Notes under the pieces: generated by a model
Told to the model about the DNA's origin: nothing
The model's input: the letters and a program-made list of their open reading frames with translations, nothing else
Databases searched by the model: none
Made by a program: the position numbers and the translations under genes
Assembly (NCBI GenBank): GCA_031556405.1
Contig: JAVBTC010000118.1
Location: forward strand, 23,477 to 87,476
DNA: 64,000 nt
Direction of reading: 5' to 3'
DNA from: WQZF01 sp031556405
GTDB taxonomy: Bacteria > Pseudomonadota > Gammaproteobacteria > Burkholderiales > Rhodocyclaceae
Shown: positions 1-7,622 of the stretch, one piece after another
How the letters are laid out: the number at the start of each line of letters is the position of its first letter
How positions within the stretch are numbered: the first letter of the stretch is position 1

Positions 1-2018
1 CGCTCGATCTCGCGGTGAGCCATCCTCGCGAATGCGTCCGACGGGCGCATGGCCGGCACCATGTCGGAGAGATACATCTCGGTCGTCAGCCGCGCCACGT
101 CGTTGGCTTTGTAGACGTCGTGGATCTGCCGGCAGAGATCCCTCAGGCCGATGCGTTCGTAATGCGGGTGCTTCTGGCAGAACTCGGGCAGCACTTTCCA
201 CAGCGGCTGGTTGCGGTCGTAATCGTCCTTGAACTGCTGCAGTTCCGTCACCAGCGTGTTCCAGCGGCCCTTGGTGATGCCGATGGTGAACATGATGAAG
301 AAAGAGTAGAGGCCGGTCTTCTCGACGATGATGCCGTGTTCGGCGAGGTACTTGGTGACGATCGCCGCCGGGATGCCCCATTCGGAGAAATCGCCGTCCA
401 CATCCAGCCCCGGCGTGATCACGGTGGCCTTGATCGGGTCGAGCAGGTTGAAGCCGTCCGACAGCTTGCCGAAGCCGTGCCAGCGGTCGCCGGGCTTGAG
501 CATCCAGCTTGCGCGTTCCTCGATGCCTTCCTCGGAAAGATCGTTCGGCCCCCAGACCTTGAACCACCAGTCGCCCGCGCCCCATTCCTCGGCGACCTTG
601 CGCATCGCGCGGCGGAAGTCGAGCGCCTCGGCGATCGATTCCTCCACCAGCGCCTTGCCGCCGGGCGCTTCCATCCTCGCGGCGGCGACGTCGCAGGAAG
701 CGATGATCGCGTACTGCGGCGAGGTCGAGGTGTGCATCAGGTAGGCTTCGTTGAACACGTCGCGGTCGAGCTCGCGCTCCTGCGAGTTCTGCACCAGGAT
801 CTGCGAGGCCTGGCTCAGGCCGGCGAGCAGCTTGTGCGTCGATTGCGTCGAGAACACCATCGACTGCTTGCAGCGCGGCCGGTCGGCGCCGATGGCGTGG
901 TAGTCGCCGTAGAAATCGTGGAACGCCGCGTGCGGCAGCCATGCCTCGTCGAAGTGCAGCGTGTCGATCTTGCCGTCGAGCATTTCCTTGATTTCCTCGA
1001 CGTTGTAGGAAATTCCATCGTAGGTCGATTGCGTGATCGTCAGCACGCGCGGCTGGATTTCATCGCCGTTGGCACCTTTCGGCGCGAACGGATGGGCGGC
1101 GATTTTCTTGCGGATATTCTCCCAGGCGAATTCTTCCTTCGGGATCGGTCCGATGATGCCGTAATTGTTGCGCGTCGGCATCAGGAATACCGGAAGCGCG
1201 CCGGTCATGATGATCGAGTGAAGGATCGACTTGTGGCAATTGCGGTCGACGACGACGATATCGCCCGGCGCCACGGTCGAATGCCAGACGATCTTGTTCG
1301 ACGTCGACGTGCCGTTGGTGACGAAATAGAGGTGGTCGCAATTGAAAATGCGCGCCGCGTTGCGCTCCGAGGCGGCGACCGGGCCGGTATGGTCGAGCAG
1401 TTGCCCGAGTTCCTCGACCGCGTTGCAGACGTCGGCGCGCAGCATGTTTTCGCCGAAGAACTGGTGGAACATCCGTCCCACCGGCGACTTCAGGAACGCG
1501 ACGCCGCCGGAGTGCCCGGGGCAGTGCCACGAATACGAACTGTCGGCGGCGTAATGCGTCAGCGCGCGGAAAAACGGCGGCGGCAGCGTGTCGAGATACG
1601 CCCGCGCCTCGCGCGCGACGTAGCGGGCGATGAATTCCGGCGTGTCCTCGAACATGTGGATGAAGCCGTGCAACTCGCGCAGCACGTCGTTCGGAATGTG
1701 GCGCGAGGTGCGCGTCTCGCCGTGCAGGAAAATCGGGACGTCGGTATTGCGGCTGCGGATGCCGGTAACGAAGGCGCGCAATTCGGCGATGGTTTCCTCC
1801 GCCTCGTTGACCAGTTCCTCGTCGTCGACCGAGAGGATGAAACACGAGGCGCGCGATTGTTGCTGCGCGAACAACGAGAGGTCGCCGTAGCTGGTGACGC
1901 CGAGCACTTCCATGCCCTCCGTTTCGAGCGCCGTGGTCAGCGCCCGGATACCCAGCCCGGAAGCGTTCTCGGAGCGGAAATCTTCGTCGATGATGATGAT
2001 GGGGAAATGAAAGCGCAT
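1..2018 (-). CDS. Orn/Lys/Arg decarboxylase, PLP-dependent (3' end outside window)
   Basis: This is a large acid-inducible-type basic amino acid decarboxylase, which converts arginine, lysine or ornithine to its polyamine and consumes a proton. Translation starts at the ATG whose first base is 2018 (MRFHFPIIIIDEDF). The N-terminal ~130 residues form the receiver-like wing domain of the family. The PLP-binding lysine lies in STHKLLAGLSQ (about residue 396, codon 831-833). Other core landmarks are WHCPGHSGG, VTNGTSTSNK and DEAWLPHAAFHDFY. About 672 residues are visible and the C-terminus runs off the window. The lysine position fits the long 700-760 residue enzymes of the AdiA/Ldc/SpeC group. 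Substrate cannot be decided from sequence reading alone, so no symbol is given. Confidence 0.93.
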   Translation of the reverse strand, partial: MRFHFPIIIIDEDFRSENASGLGIRALTTALETEGMEVLGVTSYGDLSLFAQQQSRASCFILSVDDEELVNEAEETIAELRAFVTGIRSRNTDVPIFLHGETRTSRHIPNDVLRELHGFIHMFEDTPEFIARYVAREARAYLDTLPPPFFRALTHYAADSSYSWHCPGHSGGVAFLKSPVGRMFHQFFGENMLRADVCNAVEELGQLLDHTGPVAASERNAARIFNCDHLYFVTNGTSTSNKIVWHSTVAPGDIVVVDRNCHKSILHSIIMTGALPVFLMPTRNNYGIIGPIPKEEFAWENIRKKIAAHPFAPKGANGDEIQPRVLTITQSTYDGISYNVEEIKEMLDGKIDTLHFDEAWLPHAAFHDFYGDYHAIGADRPRCKQSMVFSTQSTHKLLAGLSQASQILVQNSQERELDRDVFNEAYLMHTSTSPQYAIIASCDVAAARMEAPGGKALVEESIAEALDFRRAMRKVAEEWGAGDWWFKVWGPNDLSEEGIEERASWMLKPGDRWHGFGKLSDGFNLLDPIKATVITPGLDVDGDFSEWGIPAAIVTKYLAEHGIIVEKTGLYSFFIMFTIGITKGRWNTLVTELQQFKDDYDRNQPLWKVLPEFCQKHPHYERIGLRDLCRQIHDVYKANDVARLTTEMYLSDMVPAMRPSDAFARMAHREIE

Positions 2019-2110
2019 CACGGTTCCTTCAAATGGTGCAAGGTGGGGTTCAGATCACGAGGTGACCGGAGTGTTTGGAGTGCATTTCTCCGTACCATGT
2101 TTCGCGGAAA

Positions 2111-2824
2111 TTACTGCCGGTAGGCACTCCCGTAGGTGGGACTGTAGCGGTGGCTCGTGATTCCATCGATTCTGGCTTCGCCTTTGCTGGAAACGACGCG
2201 GAAGATTTCTTCCGAACGTTCCGAAGGCGGCTGCGAAATGTTATTGCGTTCCGGGTAACGTTTTTTCGCGCGCCAGGTATTCACATTCTGTGTCGTCGGC
2301 ACTTCCGTGGTGACCGAGAAGCTGCAACGAAGCACCATGGCTTTTAGCGTTTTCTGGATTTCGGGGTCCGGTATGCAGGAACCCATTGTCGAATATTTCC
2401 GGATCCGGGGAGGAGGCTCGTTCATTTTCGCAAGGATCGACTCTACGTTGAAGGATGTCCTGCTCAATTGATCTCCCCGGTATTCATGAATTTCGCCGAC
2501 GAAGGTATTGGTGATGAGACGCTTTATTACCGCCGGATTTCTTTCGTTCATCGCGGTATTGAAGCGCTGGACGGCTTCCTGGGCCTCGTTCGTGGACGGA
2601 ATGTCGCCCCGAGCCGGGATCGATACGGGTTCATCCTTGCAGGGCTGCTCTTGGAAGGTTTTCTTGCCGTCCTTATCGATACAGGTATGTATCGCATGGA
2701 CGTTGGCGGAGAAAATCAGTCCCATCGTCAGGCAGACGATTCCGGCAATCACCGCCGACACCTTTTTCCGGTGGGGAGATGCGGGAATCGTTTCTCCGGC
2801 GGCGCGGCCCATTTGTTTCTTCAT
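2111..2824 (-). CDS. Secreted or membrane-anchored DUF4124-type protein
   Basis: A protein of 237 residues. I chose the ATG at 2824 (MKKQMGRAAG) because a GAGGAG ribosome binding site lies just upstream; the longer open frame to 3013 has no such support. Residues ~22-42 form a hydrophobic signal or anchor (VIAGIVCLTMGLIFSANVHA). They are followed directly by HTCIDKDGKKTFQEQPC, the pattern of the DUF4124 domain common in betaproteobacterial envelope proteins. The rest (FNTAMNERNPAVIKRL onward) has no motif I recognise. Function is unknown; an envelope location is likely. Confidence 0.75.
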   Translation of the reverse strand: MKKQMGRAAGETIPASPHRKKVSAVIAGIVCLTMGLIFSANVHAIHTCIDKDGKKTFQEQPCKDEPVSIPARGDIPSTNEAQEAVQRFNTAMNERNPAVIKRLITNTFVGEIHEYRGDQLSRTSFNVESILAKMNEPPPRIRKYSTMGSCIPDPEIQKTLKAMVLRCSFSVTTEVPTTQNVNTWRAKKRYPERNNISQPPSERSEEIFRVVSSKGEARIDGITSHRYSPTYGSAYRQ

Positions 2825-3110
2825 CAAGACTCCTCGAAAAGACGGCGACCCGCCGCAGCGGGTCGTGGAAAAAAAGCATTCTATGCCTGAATTCGTGAAA
2901 AAAATATCCGAAATGCCGCCGTTACCGGATTCCGGTGAAAACGGGCATCGAATTAGCCACAACCGATGTTTGCGAGAGAATTCGCCGGCAAATGGAAATC
3001 CGGCGAAGAGCACGATTGCCGCCGATATGCCCGGGACTGAGCGTCGCGGGTTCTGGAACGATGCGTGAGCTGGAGCGTTTTTTGTTACGCGGTTCCCGGC
3101 AGAAAATCTT

Positions 3111-3142
3111 CCGCGTGGGCAAGGCGCAGCATGCCCACGCGG
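3111..3142. repeat. REP-like GTGGGC/GCCCAC hairpin in the 2825-3170 gap
   Basis: The arms CCGCGTGGGC (3111-3120) and GCCCACGCGG (3133-3142) pair perfectly around a 12-base loop, aaggcgcagcat. Related pieces occur at 6166-6183 (one arm only), 46845-46860 and 43070-43085. This looks like a widespread betaproteobacterial REP-type sequence. The remainder of the 346 bp gap holds the 5' region of the DUF4124-type gene, including a GC hairpin (gacccgccgcagcgggtc, ~2847-2864), and nothing else I can name. Confidence 0.6.
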
Positions 3143-3170
3143 AGCGTAAGGCGCTTGATCCGAAAACGCG

Positions 3171-3737
3171 CTAAATCTTCGGCAGCGTCACCCCGGTCTG
3201 TCCCTGGTACTTCCCGCCGCGATCCTTGTACGAGGTTTCGCAGATTTCGTCCGATTCGAAAAACAGCACCTGGGCGCATCCCTCGCCGGCGTAGATTTTC
3301 GCCGGCAGCGGGGTCGTGTTGGAGAATTCCAGCGTCACGTAGCCTTCCCATTCCGGCTCGAACGGCGTCACGTTGACGATGATGCCGCAGCGCGCGTAGG
3401 TGCTTTTGCCGAGGCAGACGGTGAGCACGCTGCGCGGGATGCGGAAATATTCGACGGTGCGCGCCAGCGCGAACGAGTTCGGCGGAATGATGCAGGAATC
3501 GCCGGAGAATTCGACGAAGGAATTCGGGTCGAAATTCTTCGGATCGACGATGGTGGAGTTGATGTTCGTGAACACGCGGAATTCGTTCGCGCAGCGGATG
3601 TCGTAGCCGTAGCTGGAGGCGCCGTAGGAGACGATTTTGTGGCCGTTCGCCTCGCGGATCAGGCTTGGCTCGAAAGGCTCGATCATGCCGTGTTCCTGGG
3701 CCATGCGGCGGATCCATTTATCGGATTTGATGCTCAT
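3171..3737 (-). CDS. dcd: dCTP deaminase
   Basis: 188 residues, the usual length for Dcd, which deaminates dCTP to dUTP on the route to dTMP. Recognisable blocks are MSIKSDKWIRRMA, SYGYDIRCANEF, the catalytic-region segment LGKSTYARCGI, NVTPFEPEWEG with the active-site Glu, and the C-terminal GGKYQGQTGVTLPKI lid. It lies 69 bp downstream of apbC on the same strand, so the two are probably cotranscribed. Confidence 0.97.
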   Translation of the reverse strand: MSIKSDKWIRRMAQEHGMIEPFEPSLIREANGHKIVSYGASSYGYDIRCANEFRVFTNINSTIVDPKNFDPNSFVEFSGDSCIIPPNSFALARTVEYFRIPRSVLTVCLGKSTYARCGIIVNVTPFEPEWEGYVTLEFSNTTPLPAKIYAGEGCAQVLFFESDEICETSYKDRGGKYQGQTGVTLPKI

Positions 3738-3806
3738 GAGGATATTCCGGAGTGAATGTCGGTCGAAAAAAGTCGGAGGGAAGGTCAGAGAGAAAGCCGG
3801 AGAAAT

Positions 3807-4898
3807 TCAGTCGTTCTTGACGACGATCGACGGAAACTTGCTCGTCATGTCCTTGGCCTGCTCGCCGATCTTGATCGCGATGCGGCGGGCGATGTCGCGA
3901 TAAAGCTCCGCCGCGCGCGAATCGGGTGCGCCGACAACGGTTGGTTTGCCGATGTCGGCCTGTTCGCGGATCGCCAGTTCGAGCGGCAGCGCGCCGAGGA
4001 ATTCGGTGTCGTAATCGGCGCACATCTTCCGGCCGCCGCCGGCGCCGAAAATCGCTTCTTCATGGCCGCAGTTGCTGCAGATATGAATGCTCATGTTTTC
4101 GACCACGCCGAGAATCGGGATGCCGACCTTCTCGAACATCTTCAGGCCCTTTCTCGCGTCGATCAGCGCGATGTCCTGCGGCGTGGTGACGATCACGGCG
4201 CCGGTGACGGGCACCTTCTGCGCCAGTGTCAGTTGCGTGTCGCCGGTGCCCGGCGGCATGTCGACGACCAGGTAGTCGACGTCGCGCCATTGCGTGTCGC
4301 GCAGCAGTTGTTCCAGCGCCTGCGTCACCATCGGGCCGCGCCAGACCATCGGCGTGTCGGCTTCGATCAGGAAGCCGATCGACATCGTCTGCACGTCGTA
4401 GGCGACGAGCGGTTCCATCGTCTTGCCGTCTTTCGATTCCGGTTGTTCGCCGGCCAGTCCGAGCAACTGCGGCTGCGACGGGCCGTAGATGTCGGCGTCG
4501 AGCATGCCGACGACGGCGCCTTCCTGCGCCAGCGCCAGCGCCAGGTTGACGGCGGTGGTGCTCTTGCCGACGCCGCCCTTGCCGGAGGCGACGGCGATGA
4601 TGTTCTTCACGCCCGGCAGCGGCTTCAGGCCGCGCTGCACGGCATGCGAGACGATTTTGCTGTAGACGTTGACCGAAACGTTGCCGACGCCGGGCAGCGC
4701 GCGCAGGGCTTCGATGACCTGCTTGCGGATGGCGTCGGTCTGCGTTTTCGCCGGGTAGCCGAGTTCGATGTCGAGCGCGATGTCGCTGCCGTCGACCTTG
4801 ATGTTCTTCGCCGCCCTGGCGCTGACGAAATCCTTGCCGGTGTTCGGGTCCGGCACGTTCTTCAGGGCCGCCTGGATGCTTTCAACGGTGATCGCCAT
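3807..4898 (-). CDS. apbC: Iron-sulfur cluster carrier protein ApbC/Mrp
   Basis: 363 residues, a P-loop NTPase that carries and transfers Fe-S clusters in the cytoplasm. Residues ~1-90 form a DUF59/MIP18-like domain. The deviant Walker A is VASGKGGVGKST (around residue 105), Walker B is VVDMPPGTGDT, and the cluster-binding pair is CSNCG (~residue 270). apbC and metG are often neighbours in proteobacteria; here metG lies 6.8 kb away with the ato and scpB genes in between. Confidence 0.96.
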   Translation of the reverse strand: MAITVESIQAALKNVPDPNTGKDFVSARAAKNIKVDGSDIALDIELGYPAKTQTDAIRKQVIEALRALPGVGNVSVNVYSKIVSHAVQRGLKPLPGVKNIIAVASGKGGVGKSTTAVNLALALAQEGAVVGMLDADIYGPSQPQLLGLAGEQPESKDGKTMEPLVAYDVQTMSIGFLIEADTPMVWRGPMVTQALEQLLRDTQWRDVDYLVVDMPPGTGDTQLTLAQKVPVTGAVIVTTPQDIALIDARKGLKMFEKVGIPILGVVENMSIHICSNCGHEEAIFGAGGGRKMCADYDTEFLGALPLELAIREQADIGKPTVVGAPDSRAAELYRDIARRIAIKIGEQAKDMTSKFPSIVVKND

Positions 4899-5070
4899 GG
4901 TGTTCTTTCTCGGAATGATGGAATGGTGAATATGAAATGGTATGAAAAAGAGAGGGAGCGTTTTAGGTTACGATGCCGGGGATTCGTTCCGCGCGCTGAG
5001 CGTATATGACATTCGCGTGTAATGGCGGAAAAATGCGAACGTAAAGCACAAGGGCGGAATTCTACTTTAT

Positions 5071-5170
5071 AGCGGTTCCCAAAAATACCCGGATGCGAAG
5101 ACAAGCCGCAGACAGTACGAATAGTACGGTAAGGCGAAGTCGACAAAGCATGAGGATTTTCGGGAACCGC
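5071..5170. repeat. Neisseria-like short inverted-repeat element (MITE-like)
   Basis: An element of about 100 bp bounded by GCGGTTCCC (5072-5080) and its complement GGGAACCGC (5162-5170). The interior contains gccgcagacagtac and atagtacggtaaggcgaag. This matches, from memory, the core of a ~105 bp palindromic repeat very abundant in Neisseria, usually taken as a non-autonomous transposable remnant. It fills most of the 318 bp gap between apbC and scpB, and its right end is 46 bp before the scpB start codon, so it may contribute to scpB expression. No open frame is visible inside. Confidence 0.7.
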
Positions 5171-5216
5171 CATGGCGGCAGGCCAATACAAATACGCACG
5201 AACACGCGGAGGTTTC

Positions 5217-5996
5217 ATGAATCTGATCGAAAAACATGTCGATGGAAATATCGGTACGCTGACGTTCAACCATGACGAGCAGCGCAACAAGCTTTCCGAA
5301 GTGCTGGTGCAGCAACTGGCGAGCGCGCTCGACGAGTTCAGGGATATCGGGGTGCGCGCGGCGATTCTGCGCGCCCATCCCGGCGTCAAGGTCTGGTCGG
5401 CGGGGCACAGCGTCGAGGAACTGCCGCAAGGCGGCCACGATCCGCTGTGCTGGCGCGATTCGCTGCGGATGCTGATCCGCGATATCGGCGGCTTCCCGGC
5501 GCCGCTGATCGCGCTGATCGAAGGCAGCGTCTGGGGCGGCGCCTGCGAAGTCGCGTTCGCCTGCGACATGGTCGTGGCGACGCCGGAGGTGCAATTCTCG
5601 ATGACGCCGGCGAAAATCGGCGTGCCGTACAACGCCACCGGTTTGCAGACCTTCCTCAACACGACGCCGTTGCATGTCGCCAAGGAAATGCTGTTTACCG
5701 GCAGGGCGGTGCCGGTGGAGCGGCTGGAGCGGATCGGCGTCGTCAATCACATCGTCGCGGCGGAGGAAATCACCGCCTTCACCGAGCAGATGGCGCGCGA
5801 TATCGCGCTGAACGCGCCGCTGTCGATCGCGGTGATGAAGGAACAGTTGCGCATCCTGGCCGGCGCGCAGGCGCTTTCCCCGTTCGATTTCGAGCGCATC
5901 CAGGGATTGCGGCGGGTGGTCTACAACAGCGACGACTATCTCGAAGGCATCAGCGCGTTCCGGGAAAAACGCAAACCCAAGTATCGCGGACGGTAG
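5217..5996 (+). CDS. scpB: Methylmalonyl-CoA decarboxylase (crotonase family)
   Basis: 259 residues from the ATG at 5217, preceded by CGGAGG. The protein parallels E. coli ScpB/YgfG throughout: SAGHSVEELPQGGHDPL, the oxyanion/substrate segment EGSVWGGACE, FSMTPAKIGVPYN, and the C-terminal EFERIQG-like and AFREKRKPK segments. The enzyme decarboxylates methylmalonyl-CoA to propionyl-CoA. It stands alone on the plus strand, with no mutase or CoA-transferase partner in the window, and converges on atoC. Confidence 0.92.
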   Translation: MNLIEKHVDGNIGTLTFNHDEQRNKLSEVLVQQLASALDEFRDIGVRAAILRAHPGVKVWSAGHSVEELPQGGHDPLCWRDSLRMLIRDIGGFPAPLIALIEGSVWGGACEVAFACDMVVATPEVQFSMTPAKIGVPYNATGLQTFLNTTPLHVAKEMLFTGRAVPVERLERIGVVNHIVAAEEITAFTEQMARDIALNAPLSIAVMKEQLRILAGAQALSPFDFERIQGLRRVVYNSDDYLEGISAFREKRKPKYRGR

Positions 5997-6040
5997 GGCG
6001 GCAATCGCCGTTCCGGTGGCACAGCGTTCTTTTAAAAGAG

Positions 6041-6119
6041 AGAATTCTAAATTTATTTAAATAATGTTTAGCTTGTGTAGGCAATTACATGTATGAATTA
6101 TTTTGATAAATTGGAATTT
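6041..6119. repeat. AT-rich 79-bp element, copy A
   Basis: This is one of at least seven similar AT-rich intergenic elements in the window. The ends are imperfect inverted repeats (aattctaaatttatt at the left, the complement of aattccaatttatc at the right), and GTAG occurs 36 bases from the left end (6077-6080). It lies between the converging 3' ends of scpB and atoC. Right after it, 6166-6183 holds one arm of the REP-like GCCCACGCGG motif. Confidence 0.6.
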
Positions 6120-6207
6120 ATTCGGCGGGCAATCGAAAAAAGCATCCGAAGAAAATAGGAAGCGCAGCGTGCCCACGCGGAAGGCATGCGCATAGACTGA
6201 AAGCCCT

Positions 6208-7578
6208 CTACGAAACGCCGTGCTCCTGCAATTTATACAGCAGCGTGCGCCGGCTGACGCCCAGCGCCTGAGCCGCGCGGACGCGGTTGCCCTGATGGCG
6301 GGCGAGGGCCTCGCGGATCAGCCGCGCTTCGAGGCGCTTGAGTTCGTCCTTGAGCGGCAGCCCTTCGTCGGGAGCCGTCGGCGGTGCGGCGGCAGCGGCG
6401 GTACGGACGGCTTCCGGCAGGTCTTCGGCGAAGACGGTTTCGCCGGTGCTCATGATCACGGCGTGCATGATGGCGTTTTCCAGTTCGCGGATATTGCCGG
6501 GCCAGGGATAGCGGCGCAGCAGCGAACGCGCGCCGCGGTCCAGGCCGATGATTTCGCGATTGTTCTCGGCGGCGTATTTGTACAGGAAATGCTCGGCCAG
6601 CAGAGCGATGTCGTCGGGGCGTTCGCGCAGCGGCGGCGCCTTGAGGCGCATGACGTTGAGGCGATAGAAGAGGTCGGCGCGGAAGGCGCCGTCCTTCACC
6701 ATGGCTTCGATGTCGCGGTTGGTGGCGGCGAGCACGCGGATGTCGGTCTTCAGCGTCCGTTCGCCGCCGACGCGCTCGAATTCGCGTTCCTGCAGCACGC
6801 GCAGCAGCTTGACCTGCAGGGCGGGAGAAACCTCGCCGATCTCGTCGAGCAGCAGCGTGCCGCCGTCGGCCTGTTCGAAGCGGCCGCGGCGGCGCATCGC
6901 GGCGCCGGTGAAGGCGCCTTTCTCGTGGCCGCACCGTTCGGAGTCGCGCATGCCCTCGGGCAGCGCGCCGCAGTTGATCTTGATGAACGGTCCGCGGCTG
7001 CGGGCGCTGTTGTAGTGAATCGCGCGCGCGATCAGTTCCTTGCCGGTGCCGCTTTCGCCGGTGATGAGCACGCTGGCTTCGCTCGGCGCGATGCGCTCGA
7101 TCGCGGCGCATAAAGCGAGCATGCCGGGATCGACGGTGAGGATGCGGTCCGGCCGCCAGGTGTGCGACAACTCCCGGTGCAATTGCTGGATCTGGTCCTT
7201 CATCTCCCGGATTTGCAGCGCGCGCCCGACCAGCAGCTTGATTTCGTCGAGATCGAACGGCTTGATGACGTAGTCGAAGGCGCCCAGGCGCAGCGCCTGC
7301 ACGGCGGTGTCGACGGCGGCGTAGGCGGTCATCAGAATGACGTTCGCGTCGGCGCGCAGCGTGCGCATTTCCGTAAGGACATCCAGCCCGCTCTGGAGCG
7401 GCATGCGGATATCCATCAGCACGAGATCGGGCTGCAGTTCGTTGAACAGCGCCAGCGCCCGTTCGCCGTCCTCGGCGCCGCGCACGCGGTAGCCCTCCTT
7501 GCCCAGGATGGTTTCGAGAAGTTCGCGCACGTGCGCTTCGTCGTCGACGACGAGGATCAGAAAATTTTCCCGGCGCAT
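6208..7578 (-). CDS. atoC: Sigma-54-dependent response regulator AtoC
   Basis: 456 residues in the NtrC order. The receiver (1-120) has acidic residues VVDDE, a phosphoacceptor in DLVLMDIRMP and the switch Lys in VIKPFD. The AAA+ sigma-54 activation domain (~145-370) has Walker A GESGTGKE; the GAFTGA loop is present as EKGAFTGAA. The C-terminal Fis-type helix-turn-helix is LGVSRRTLLYKLQEHG. One oddity is SERCGHEKGAFTG, where the family normally has ELFGHEKGAFTG. It lies 44 bp after atoS and near atoDA, so it is assigned as AtoC, the activator of acetoacetate and short-chain fatty acid use. Confidence 0.88.
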   Translation of the reverse strand: MRRENFLILVVDDEAHVRELLETILGKEGYRVRGAEDGERALALFNELQPDLVLMDIRMPLQSGLDVLTEMRTLRADANVILMTAYAAVDTAVQALRLGAFDYVIKPFDLDEIKLLVGRALQIREMKDQIQQLHRELSHTWRPDRILTVDPGMLALCAAIERIAPSEASVLITGESGTGKELIARAIHYNSARSRGPFIKINCGALPEGMRDSERCGHEKGAFTGAAMRRRGRFEQADGGTLLLDEIGEVSPALQVKLLRVLQEREFERVGGERTLKTDIRVLAATNRDIEAMVKDGAFRADLFYRLNVMRLKAPPLRERPDDIALLAEHFLYKYAAENNREIIGLDRGARSLLRRYPWPGNIRELENAIMHAVIMSTGETVFAEDLPEAVRTAAAAAPPTAPDEGLPLKDELKRLEARLIREALARHQGNRVRAAQALGVSRRTLLYKLQEHGVS

Positions 7579-7622
7579 GGTTGTCTCTTTCGGATTCTTG
7601 ATGGTTTTTCGGATTCGGGAAG

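Noticed and set aside
15..2123. 702-codon open frame on the plus strand
   Set aside because: It is the antisense of the PLP decarboxylase; the composition (Arg/Asp/Val-rich) is typical of shadow frames in GC-rich DNA.
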